Assembly (NCBI GenBank): GCA_014706295.1
Contig: JACSVZ010000022.1
Coordinates: 12,108,830 to 12,172,829, forward strand
DNA: 64,000 nucleotides
From: Lycocorax pyrrhopterus obiensis
Lineage: Eukaryota > Chordata > Aves > Passeriformes > Paradisaeidae
Direction: 5' to 3'
Positions within the stretch are counted from its first letter, which is position 1. Each line of letters starts with the position of its first letter. Positions 1 to 9,818 of this stretch are shown piece by piece. The position numbers were made by a program, and so were the translations under genes. A model generated the notes under the pieces. It made no database searches, had not been told where the DNA came from, and worked only from the letters and a program-made list of their open reading frames with translations.

Positions 1-1746
1 CCAATCAGAAGGAATTGCAAAGTACATCAATCTCTTCATTTATTTAAATGCAGATATAGTTTTGCTGGCTTTGAGTTCTACTAATATGCAGATTATAGCA
101 TAAACTCAAAACTAGAGTGATAATGTCTTTATTAAAGTGCATAAAAGTATTTTGAATTTTGACTTTTTCTTAACTTTGTGAAATTGAAGGCAGGGAAAGC
201 ACTAAAATATCCTGTACACATTAAAAAGATGTTCACTACAGGGAAAAATATTTCTTTAATAGAAAATTGAGATATCTAAAAGGAGAGGTTTAAGAAAAAA
301 ATTATTGGTGACAACATTGGCTGCATAGACAGAAACTTTTCTGAATAAACCCAAGGCACTCCAGTTAAGCTATTTTAGGTAATTCCACTCTCACATTCAT
401 CCTTAAACTAAAACCAGCAAAATTCCTTCCCAGCACCCCTCTCCCAGCAAACAGCTCCTGCTCCACACATATTTAACGAGGATATCCCAGCCAGCGCTTT
501 TTTTTATATCCTTGATGGTTTTTCTGTGTGCTTTGGGGTTCTCCAGGCAGTTTTTCCTGCTTGCAGGGGAAGATGCACAGCAGAATATTTGGGATTAAAG
601 AGACAATAAAATGTCCCAACCGCTGCCGTGTGGTGGAGAACAGGGCACGGATTTAGTGCTAACAACAGAAAACAGGAGAGCTTTGTAGCAATTAAAGCTG
701 AGCAAAACCCACCAAATGCTGGAGAAAATATAGTGGGGAAAAATCACTGTGGTGTTACAAGTCTAAAAACAAAAATCAATATTCTTATTGTTCCCTGCAA
801 GGGTCTCACAAGGAGGGAAGAGCCGTGCCCAAGACTCTGTCTGGCTGCAAAATAAAAGATTAGCAGTTAGATCCTTATCAAAAATGGGACTGAGAAGCTT
901 TTGTTTAAAAGGCCCACTTGAACCAAAGCTCTCCTGGCTGATTACTGCTGCTAGGATTTGAAACTACTACTATTGTATATATAGCATTTAAAAGAGATAC
1001 GGCTGCTGACGGGAGCTAGTTGGCAGCAAATAAGTTTGCTTTAAATAATTACATCAATTTCTACAAGAAGTCTTACTAAGTTAAGGCTGTATTTGTGTGC
1101 AGATATGTGTGTGTGTGCACACGTGTGTTAGCAGGTTTCACGCCAAGGAAAGAGGCTGCTGGTGAAAATTCGGTGATGAAATGCCTCAGCTTCCTCTTAG
1201 AGTTTTTCTTTTCCATCCTGGCATCACAAATAAAATCTCCTCAGTATCGTACACTGCTGCTCTGTACAGTAATGTCTTTGTTGCCACTATGGCTCTTACT
1301 TAAGCATCTGACTACAGTAATTGTTTTATACATTAACTATACTCCCTGATGGTTGCTCTATTATCTTTTTCTTTTTTCCAAAATGGTGTTTGCAGATATT
1401 AGCAGCTTGATTACTCGTTTTATTAACAATTTCAACACCGTGTCAGGGCTGATTTGGGCAGTGGGGTGGTGTTGTTGGTGATGGTGGGGTTGAGTTTCTG
1501 TGGTGCTTTGGTGCTTCACAGCAGCTCCGAAGCCTCAAGGAGATCCAGTCTCGATCCAAGTCACAGGTTAACAATCCATAGGATGGAGACCCTTGGCTGC
1601 AGAGAAGCATTTGCATTCAGTTGCCATAAGGGCCAACGCTGGGCAAAAGTGATTTGTGAAAAACAGGCATGGAAATGATGGATTAGAAAAGGGAGAGGGA
1701 TGCACCAAATCCCTGCGAGGCAGCGCCACAGCTCCTGCAAGCACCA
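1..1746. other. Intergenic, no gene seen
   Basis: AT-rich unique DNA. The short open frames at 628-855, 1095-1349 and 1454-1678 have no family resemblance. An imperfect TG/CA run lies at about 1105-1129. Confidence 0.7.
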
Positions 1747-1770
1747 TGTGTGTGTGTGTGTGTGTGTGTG
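1747..1770 (+). repeat. (TG)12 microsatellite
   Basis: Perfect dinucleotide run, with a shorter imperfect TG/CA run at about 1105-1129 upstream. It generates the Cys-Val and His-Thr repeats in local open frames, which are not genes. Confidence 0.95.
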
Positions 1771-4700
1771 CGTGCACATGCAACAACGAGGGAGCTCAGG
1801 AAGGTAGCACCAAGTTTGGGATGTCTGCACACCAGTGCCTTTTAGACACGAGCCATTTCCAGTGGGAAGTGGAAGGGATCAGGCCCTGGAAGGGGCAGGC
1901 GAGGTTTCTGCAGCACAAAGCGCTCCCCTGCCTTTGCTCATGCGTCACTTCTGTCACCAAAAGGAGAATCAGAGTGTGATGCTAGTTATTAAATATCTTC
2001 ATTATAAGGGCATTCCTTCCAGCTGACTTTCAATTTTGTTGTATCTAGGGGCCCTATGTTAATAACTGCGTGCTAAGGACAAGTGTTCTTAAAAAACACT
2101 GACTATTGAAATCCTTATAAATAATATGCAGCTTCCTGCCTCTGATTGATAGATATATTGTACAGCCGAGCCACCATAAAGGCAATAAATACATGTACTG
2201 TTAAGGGTCATGAGTCCCAAAATTAAATCGAATGCAGAAATTGAGTCTTGACAGAATCTGAAGGGATAATGTCTTAGCTTCTCCAATTACGCAGTTCAAC
2301 ATTTGGATAAATCATATGAAAGTAAGTATTTAGCCCCATTTTTCATAATCACTATTAATGAGAACAAAATGGGAGCTGAGGGCAGAGGGAGAGAGTTCTG
2401 ACAAGATAAATAGCATATGGGGTGTGTTGTCAGCCACAGAAAATCAAGGCTGTTTAAACCCCCTAAACAGCAGGAAGGAAAAATGCAAGGAAAAAAAAAA
2501 GTAGAAAGAATAGTGGTCATGTGTTATTGTCAGCGACAGTCTCTGTGTCAGGACTTTTGAGATCTGCCTTCCCAAACAGCACTTAGGGCACAGAAGTATC
2601 ATCTAGAGCTCCCCAGGATGGTGTGAATGGCTGATATCCAGAGCACACCATTTAAACATTGCCTGTTTGCGCTCTGCAAGCAGCACTGAAAACACCACTG
2701 AAAAAATTCATTAAAAAACCCACAGACTGGTCCTGTGGATGCAGTGCAGGTGGCTGTGTACACCTTCAGTGGCCACCTCTTTGTGTCAGGGCAATAAAAC
2801 CAGGAGAAACAGCTTTGCTTGCACAAGGTTTTCTCCAGCTTTCATGCCAGGACAGGCGCAGGATGTGCAGGGCTTAAAGCAAGGAGGGGAAGGTATAAAT
2901 TCCACAGTCATTTTCTATCATCTTGTCTGTCTTTCCTGCTTTTCAAGTTGAAATCACTTTAAGCATCTGCGGCAAAATTATTCTTAGAGAGTCTCTCATT
3001 AAATTAGATGTCTCTGAATTGAATTCATTTCCACTCCATTTTGTCAGCTGCTAACGCAGCAAGAGCCAGATCCTGCTCAAATTGGCTTTGAGGTTTGGTC
3101 CCCCTTTTTGGGGGGGGAAGAAGCTGGGGTTTCACACTTGTGCTGAGTTTTTCCCCACCCTGAATTCCTGCCCTGCATTTTGGATTCTTAGGGAGCATCC
3201 ACTGCTGTCACTCAGATGCTGCCGGTGGCTGAACCCTCATGTTACAAATCCTAATGACTCACTAGGAATCAAATTATATCAGAATATTCCTACAACATAA
3301 AGTACAAGGCCACCTTTTGTCACTGAATTAGAGCTACAATATCCCCACGAAAGTCCCCAGCAGTCTGTGCTCTGAGCCACACACATGCGTTCTGTGCTGC
3401 TCCGAAGAGGAGCGTTATGCTCTAAACCTCTGCTTTCAGCCATAAATATCCCAGCAATCCAGGGGCAAAGGGACTGTTTCGATATCTCATGCAACATTAG
3501 CAGCTCACAGATTAAGCACGTGGGGCCTGGGAGATTATCTCCTTGAATCAATATAAGGCAGGGAAGCAAACAAACAGCTGGCCGGGTTCCCCAAAATAAA
3601 AGCGTTTGATTGTGGCAAGCTTCAAAGCAACTGGTTGACACGAAATAGGTTGGGTGCCCTCCCCTGCTGTGCCCGAGGAGCAGAGGGTAGCAGGGAAATA
3701 AATAAACATCGAAAAATTACTGCTTACTCCTCCCCCCGCTGACAAACCACCTCCCAAAGAAAAGCAGGGAAGCAAGGAAAAGCGCCCCAGAACATATGGC
3801 GGAATCAAGCACAGGATCCCCGTAGGTTTGGGTTGTACAAGTAAATATTAATCTGGGGGGGATACTGGGGGCTGAGATCAAAAGAGCTGCTCCCGTTTCT
3901 ATAGGGAAAGGGAGCGCTTTGATGTCACGGCGTCTTCCCTGCGCCACCTAATGAACTGAAATTGTGACACAGTGACATCCTGCAAGGTTTGAAAGCACTC
4001 AGCACAATGACACGTCTTTGGGGCTTGCTGCTCTCTTTTTTCAGCAGCTTCCTGTGCCGGAGGAAGGGTTCTGCTGGTGAGGCTGGAATAGAGGTGGAGG
4101 AGACGGTGGGGGGGCTTTGGGGAGTGAGAGGTGAGCGCTTCTCCCTCTGCTGCACACGAGGAGAGCTAAAGGGACTCGCTCCAGGTCGTGCCTGACCAGG
4201 AGGGATGGGGTAGGGATGTAAACAGAGGGAAGCAGCTTGGCAGAGGGTGGGCGAGCCCAAAGTCCCCCACTATACAAGGCTGGTGGGACCAGAGACATCC
4301 TCACCCCACACTTTGTGCCTTCCGTCCTACAGCACCCAGCTGGAGCCACAGCACCCTCGGGGGATAATGGACATGAAAAGAGTCTCAGGAAAATGCAGAG
4401 TCAGACGGAGGATGAGCTCCTTGCCCAGGTCCCAGGGAGGCAGAACCTCCTCTTGTTCAGTTCAGGCCAAGAAAATATCCAGCAGGTAGGAAAACCAACT
4501 TCACACAGGCTTTGAACCCGGGCTTGGTCAAACAAAGACCCTGAATATTTCACCCAGGCTCCCAAGAGAAAACTACTGGAACAAAACCCTGTGCCCCTGC
4601 CCCAAGGAGGGCAGGGAAGAGCAAGGAATACCCTGCATGGGACAGGCACAGCTGCCCAAATCCCCATTCTGGGTGTCACGTGCTCTGGGGAGGAAACCAG

Positions 4701-4799
4701 AGAGAATGGAAATAAAATAAATCCTGATAAACTGTGCAGTGAAACTCTCAGGGCAGGCAGGGAGGGAGGAAAGATGTGAAAGTGGGAAGAAGAGATGTT
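1771..4799. other. Intergenic, no gene seen
   Basis: Mixed-composition unique sequence with more GC between about 3900 and 4500. Frames of 100-150 codons near 3279-3641 and 4401-4862 look random, with no motif or codon pattern. Confidence 0.65.
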
Positions 4800-4849
4800 A
4801 AGAAGGATCCTTCTTTTGTTAAGAAGGATGATTTTGGGTGATTTTGGGT
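4800..4849. repeat. 16-bp perfect palindrome with adjacent short tandem duplication
   Basis: AAGAAGGATCCTTCTT (4800-4815) equals its reverse complement. AAGAAGGAT recurs at 4821-4829 and is followed by two copies of GATTTTGGGT (4830-4849). A small local rearrangement hotspot with no known element. Confidence 0.75.
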
Positions 4850-5985
4850 GGATCTCCTCCATTGGGAGGTGGTTGCCCTGTCGTTACCTGTGGAGTGTGG
4901 AGTGGTTTATTGGTCTTTACTGGGAGCACCTCCTCACCCAGCCTGTGGCTCCTGGCAAGGACATGGATCCCAGCAGACCCTGGGCAACACCACCAGTCAG
5001 GGCTGCACACAGCGCTCAGCCAGCACAGGGTTAAATCCAGTAAATCCCAGGGATTTACTCCGGATTAACCCAGGGAGCTGAGAGCAGCATTTGGCCCTGC
5101 CTAAAAGGCTTGGGCCAGGATTTCAAGTGCAGAGGAAACCCAACAGCATCACCCGCTCAGGGAGTCACAGAGCTGGGTAAGAGAGTTGCTGAGGCAAGTT
5201 AGGAAATGTAATAGAGCAAGAGAGAGCTGCTGAACCAGGCAGGGAACTGAAACTTTATTCAATCATCTGCTTTACTTATTTCATAGCGAGGAAATCCATC
5301 TATTCCTTGGACTTGTTTGTGCAGTGAAAGCTCTGTGTTGCCACGAGGCAGAGAAATGGTTAGAGAGAATCAAAAGGGTGATGCTGAGCTGCAACCTGCC
5401 TTAAAATGCTGCACCCACGTAGGGAGAATAAAACCAGGAATTAGGGAAAAGAGCTCCACGGCCTTTCCAAAGCCAAAGTGTGGTCTGATCACTCTTCATC
5501 AACACACTGGGATTAGGAAGGCATTAATGGGAATGACAGTTTGATGGGTTTTAGCAAAGCATCATGGCACTGTGACTTCACCTTTCCAAAAAATACTGTA
5601 TTTGGGTGTGTGCACATGGAAATCCATGTACAGACACACCCACAGGCACAGCAGGGAAGCCTGTAAGGACTCTGGCTGTCCTTGGAACAGCGTGAACACG
5701 GCACTGAGCTGTCCCAGGGAGAGGCACAGAAATGCATCTGTGTGATTTCATCAACTCAGAGGTACACAGAGGAGTTTGCAATAGAGCTCAGGCATCCTGA
5801 GACCCCCCTGCCCCCTGAATCAGGGGAGAAAGGCAGGATGGCTCCCAGCACACATCCACCCCTGTGGGACATGGATTCTGGAGCAAGGGAAAGGATCAAT
5901 CACATGGAGCTTCTTTTATAGGAAAAACTGCACAGAATTGACTGGGGCTGGATGCAGCTCCCAGATGTTGCATGTAGAAATGTTC
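4850..5985. other. Intergenic, no gene seen
   Basis: Unique sequence without a recognisable repeat or coding region. Confidence 0.65.
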
Positions 5986-6024
5986 AATAATAATAATAAT
6001 AATAATAACAACAACAATAATAAT
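5986..6024 (+). repeat. (AAT)n/(AAC)n microsatellite
   Basis: AAT units interrupted by an AAC stretch in the middle, then AAT again. Simple repeat with no associated element. Confidence 0.93.
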
Positions 6025-7390
6025 TCAGTGGGGAAAAGCTCATCTTGAGCAAATTAAAGCAACCTTGGTGTAGCCTCAGGGTGGGTGGCTCCACACAAAA
6101 TCATGTCGTGGTGCTGTGGTGCCCAGGACAGGTTGTCAGTACCCATGGGAAGCCCCAAGGGCCACCCTCCTGCACCCCTGTGCAGGGAAAGCACCAAGAT
6201 GGGAAGTGATAAATAACCTGTGTCTCAATGGAGGGATGTTTCTGCCCATGAATTAGAGCCTCACCAGCCTCCAGCAAGATGCCCCTTCCATAGCACGGCA
6301 GCTCCGATCTAGGACAGGTTTCCCTTCAGAAATGCCATTCCCCAAATCCCACTCAGACTCAGCTAAGCTGCATTTCATTATTTTTTTTTCCCCAAATCAG
6401 CCTTATGCAGATTCCACCCTCTCCACTGGTTAACTCCTGCAGCACCAGGACACACAAAATATCTTTAAGGGCTTCAGGAGGTTTTTGGTTGTGGGAATCC
6501 TAAAATTTTGGGACATGACACAGCACCTTAGTGAGTCTGTCTGGCAGTTTGATTTTAAAAAATTGGCACAGAGGTCTGGGTGACTTATCAGCCATTTTCC
6601 TCATATTCCTGATATCACAAGACTTCTTTGCATTAAAGAAGTGCAGTTTGTAGAGCACAAAGGGTGTCGTACCAGCCTGCATTAAGAATGTAGATGTTTA
6701 CTGCACTTTCCCTTAGCTCATCACTGCATTTCACTAATAAAGTGTGTGTTAACCACCATCCAATTTACCCAGGAATATCTTTGAGTAACTCACAGTAATT
6801 TTATGTTTGATTTGTGCTGACAGCAGATGCGGCCATTCCCTTGGCTGGGCAGAGGGACAGAGCAGGGGGACACTAATCTTTCTGTGAGCTTCCCACGATG
6901 GGTACCTCCGTTCCTGGATCAGGGCAGTGATGCTTGAACTAAAAGTTCAAAATTAGGAAGGAAGAGGAAGTTCAGAAGCGATGAGAAGCAGGTTGCGTCA
7001 TCAGATCCTGCCAAGTCAGTGACTCAGAAGAGTTTTAGAAATCCTGAACATGATTTAGGCATCCTGCTAGGGATATGAGTCCTGAATGGGAATCCTGTTC
7101 ACAGCCCTTGTTTTGCTGCACAGATAACACAGGAAAACGCAGTCAGCCAACCCCAAATGATGGTCCTTGCACTGCCGCGGCCACCGGCGTGCAGAGACAC
7201 GGGGCTGATCCTGACGTGGGACAGAGCAACCCCCTGCCCCAGCGTGACACGAGCGGGACGTGGCTGCACATGGAGCTGGCAGGAGTCGGCAGGGCGATCA
7301 CTGTGCAGGGCAGCTGGGATGGGGCGCTGGGTGCTGGGGGGGGGACATCTCGGGCATTGAAACAGGGTGTGCTGCACCCTGCCTGCACCC
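6025..7390. other. Intergenic, approach to the tandem-repeat cluster
   Basis: AT-rich until about 7160, then GC rises towards the repeat arrays. The 593-codon open frame starting at 7075 begins here, but its first 100 residues resemble no known protein. Confidence 0.65.
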
Positions 7391-7500
7391 ATCCCATCCC
7401 ATCCCATCCCATCCCATCCCATCCCATCCCATCCCATCCCATCCCATCCCATCCCATCCCATCCCATCCCATCCCATCCCATCCCATCCCATCCCATCCC
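7391..7500 (+). repeat. (ATCCC)22 pentanucleotide microsatellite
   Basis: Twenty-two perfect ATCCC units, 110 bp, no interruptions. It is immediately followed by a mixed zone (7501-7626) of ATCC, TATCC and CGCATCC words that grades into the CGNTCC hexamer array, so the two arrays look like neighbouring products of one expansion. Confidence 0.98.
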
Positions 7501-7626
7501 TATCCTGCCCCCATCCCGTTCCTATCCCGCATCCATCCTACTCCTATCCCGCATCCATCCCATACCCATCCCGCACCCCGATCCCGCATCCCGATCCCGA
7601 TCCTGCCCCGATCCCGCTCCCCCTCT
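7501..7626 (+). repeat. Degenerate ATCC/CGATCC transition zone
   Basis: Irregular mixture of CATCC, TATCC, CGCATCC and CGATCC words between the pure pentamer array and the in-register hexamer array. From left to right CpG-containing units become more frequent. It looks like the junction where a pentamer repeat acquired a CG-containing hexamer form. Confidence 0.8.
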
Positions 7627-8148
7627 CGCTCCCGCTCCCGATCCCGCTCCCGCTCCCGCTCCCGCTCCCGCTCCCCATCCCGATCCCGATCCCGGTCCCG
7701 ATCCCGCTCCCGATCCCGATCCCGATCCCGCTCCCGCTCCCGCTCCCGCTCCCGATCCCGGTCCCGACCCCGATCCCGATCCCGATCCCGATCCCGATCC
7801 CGCTCCCGATCCCGGTCCCGCTCCCGCTCCCGATCCCGGTCCCGATCCCGATCCCGATCCCGATCCCGATCCCGCTCCCGCTCCCGATCCCGACCCCGAT
7901 CCCGGTCCCGCTCCCGCTCCCGATCCCGATCCCGATCCCGATCCCGATCCCGATCCCGAACCCGATCCCGATCCCGATCCCGCTCCCGCTCCCGCTCCCG
8001 CTCCCGATCCCGGTCCCGACCCCGATCCCGATCCCGCTCCCGATCCCGGTCCCGATCCCGATCCCGCTCCCGATCCCGGTCCCGCTCCCGATCCCGATCC
8101 CGATCCCGATCCCGATCCCGGTCCCGATCCCGATCCCGATCCCGATCC
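7627..8148 (+). repeat. CGNTCC hexamer array, 87 units in perfect register
   Basis: Eighty-seven consecutive 6-bp units with no indel. By eye count: 47 CGATCC, 26 CGCTCC, 9 CGGTCC, 3 CGACCC (7765, 7891, 8017), 1 CGAACC (7957) and 1 CCATCC (7675). A 72-bp block at 7711-7782 recurs identically at 7963-8034, a 252-bp offset. The three CGACCC units are spaced exactly 126 bp apart. Because the unit is two codons long, all six frames are open, giving Arg-Ser, Pro-Ile/Leu, Pro-Asp/Ala and, on the other strand, Arg-Asp/Glu, Gly-Ser/Ala and Gly-Ile/Ser repeats. A 593-codon frame (7075-8856) spans it. With no supporting gene structure it is treated as a satellite-like array, not a gene. Confidence 0.95.
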
Positions 8149-8230
8149 GCCCCGGTCCCTCCCCCAGCCCCGGGCAGGCCCGTGCGGGTGCTGCCCCCTG
8201 CCGGCGCCGCGCGCCCCTGCAGCCGCCCCG

Positions 8231-8244
8231 GTTGCCGCGGTAAC
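8231..8244. promoter_or_regulatory. RFX-type X-box palindrome
   Basis: GTTGCCGCGGTAAC fits the RFX consensus GTNRCC(0-3N)RGYAAC, with half sites GTTGCC and GGTAAC and a 2-bp spacer. It lies in the CpG island. X-boxes in such settings are typical of promoters bound by RFX factors, including those of ciliary genes. Occupancy is inferred from sequence only. Confidence 0.45.
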
Positions 8245-8267
8245 GGCGCGGGAGGAGGGGGCGGCTC

Positions 8268-8310
8268 GGGGGGACCGGGGGGACCGGGGGGGACCGGGGG
8301 GACCGGAGGG
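8268..8310 (+). repeat. GGGGGGACC tandem units, G-quadruplex candidate
   Basis: About four to five copies of a 9-11 bp GGGGGGACC unit give at least four runs of five or more G separated by ACC on the + strand, a canonical G-quadruplex pattern. It is 24 bp downstream of the X-box. Confidence 0.8.
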
Positions 8311-8521
8311 CCCCATCCCGGCTCCAAGGGGCCGTCCCGCCGCCGAGGCTGCAGCACAGCCGCCGGGGCAGCTCCGAGCGAGCAGCGCCGGGGCGGGCGG
8401 GCAGCGCCATCCTCGACCCCGTTACTCGGGAAGCGGCCGGGGCGCGGAGCAGATTTCCATCCTGTGTTGGGTATTACCTTAACAACGGGCCGGGACAGGG
8501 GCAGTGCCGGCAGGCACGGAA

Positions 8522-8636
8522 ATGTCCCCGCTTCCGAACATCCCCTCTTCCAAACATCCCCTGCTTCCAAATATCCCCGCTCCCAACATCACCGCCTCCA
8601 AATATCCCTGCTTCCAAATGCCATCACCGCTCCCAC
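8522..8636 (+). repeat. Degenerate 16-17-bp minisatellite
   Basis: About seven diverged copies of a unit like ATCCCCGCTTCCAAAC, with variants such as ATCCCCTCTTCCAAAC and ATCCCTGCTTCCAAAT. It is the fourth tandem array in a 1.3 kb cluster that also contains the ATCCC, CGNTCC and GGGGGGACC arrays. Confidence 0.75.
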
Positions 8637-9159
8637 GTGCTCTACTCGCAGCTGCTGCTCCCCCCTCCCCGTGCGGTTTTTCCAAGCCCCCCAAATGCCC
8701 AGCCTGGGATTTCCCCTCCTGCCGTGTCCCTCTCCCACACGGAGCGTTGGGAGCGCGGTGGGAATTGTCCCGTGCGCTCTGGCGAGTGCTGGCCCGAGCC
8801 CTCGCCCAAAGCGGGGTGCCCGCCACCGGCAGCCCCCCTCCCTGCTGCCTGATTAGGATTCGGCCAGCATGCGGGCGGGGGAGGGCTCAGCATCCCGGCG
8901 TGCGCCCGCCCCGAATTGCAGCCCGTGGCTGCGCTGCAGCGGCCATCTGGGTGGGGAACAACGGGCCGAGCACTGCCAGCACCGCCAGCACAGGAGGGGG
9001 ATGCAGAAATGCCGGGAAGAAGGAAGGAGGTTGGGATGCGCGGGATGGGAGCGGTGGTCCCAGTGAGGCCGCAGCCCCGTGCTGCAGCTCCCGAGCCCCC
9101 AAGAGCTGGTTCCTGCCCGGAGAAGGTTCCCTGCTCCCATCTCTCACTGCACAGAAGCA

Positions 9160-9465
9160 TTACGGTTTGCAAGGATTTCCCCCTCATAAATTAGTATCTT
9201 CCAGCTGTTTCCTTCCACATAAAATCTCTTCTATTTCTTCTCTTATTGCTTTATATAAACAAACATGAGAGCGGCTCGTTCTAAATAAAGTTATTTGTCT
9301 AAGTAAATTAATATATCATATTCTCTCCTGAAATATAGAGAGCTATTTGTCTCCAGAGAAATCATGTTGAGTGACATAGTATAACCCTATTCATTTGCAT
9401 ATGCAGATATGTCTAATTATTCAACTTGCAATTAAAGGCTTGTGTGTCAGCAAATGAGACTAATT
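9160..9465. promoter_or_regulatory. AT-rich candidate enhancer with POU, E-box and homeodomain sites
   Basis: Unique AT-rich sequence between the CpG island and a CR1 element. Seen within 27 bp: the octamer ATTTGCAT (9393-9400) overlapping the E-box CATATG (9398-9403), followed by TAATTA (9414-9419). CATATG is the E-box type bound by OLIG/BHLHE22/23-class proteins. Enhancer status is inference and depends on conservation. Confidence 0.35.
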
Positions 9466-9818
9466 AGAATCATAGAATCATGGAATCGTTTAGGTTGGAA
9501 AAGCCCTTTAAGATCATCGAGTCCAACCGTTCCCCCAGCACTGCCAAGCCCAACACTAACCCATGTCCCCATCTGCCACATCCACATGGCTTTTAAACCC
9601 CCCAGGGATGGGGACTCCACCAGTGCCCTGGACAGCCTGTGCCAGTGCTGGACAACCCTTCCAGTGAAGAAATTTTCCTTAATAACCAATCTAAACCTAC
9701 CCTGGTGCTGCTTAAGGCCATTTCTTCTTGTCCTGTTGCTTGTTACCTGGGAAAAGAGACCGACCCCCACCTGGCTACCACCTGCTTGCAGGTAGGTGTA
9801 GAGAGCAAAAAGATCTGA
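9466..9818 (-). mobile_element. CR1 LINE fragment, 5' truncated
   Basis: Starts with the reverse complement of the CR1 3' tail (AGAATCATAGAATCATGG) and continues through the typical 'GGTTGGAAAAGCCCTTTAAGA', 'GGGGACTCCACCAGTGCCCTGG' and 'CCCCCACCTGGCTAC' segments to 'TGTAGAGAGCAAAAAGATCT'. It is a short 3' remnant and contains no functional reverse transcriptase. Its left end directly abuts the 9393-9419 motif cluster. Confidence 0.92.

Larger units (their letters stand above)
8149..9100. promoter_or_regulatory. Orphan CpG island downstream of the hexamer array
   Basis: GC-rich, CpG-dense sequence, densest at about 8150-8460 and 8730-9070, with GC boxes (for example GGGGGCGGC near 8257), an RFX-like palindrome and G-rich tandem units. 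No coding exon can be recognised: the frames at 8504-9268 and 8642-9187 resemble no family I know. It may be the promoter of an unannotated transcript or part of the GC-rich repeat cluster. Confidence 0.6.

Noticed and set aside
7500..8570. Antisense open frames with Arg-Asp/Glu, Gly-Ser and Gly-Ile repeats
   Set aside because: Same array read on the other strand; a consequence of a stop-free 6-bp unit.
7075..8856. 593-codon open frame with a long Arg-Ser repeat, resembling an SR splicing factor
   Set aside because: The RS part is the hexamer array, which is open in all six frames. The flanking residues match no RNA-binding or other domain, and there is no promoter, intron or conservation evidence. 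Kept as a finding, not as a gene.
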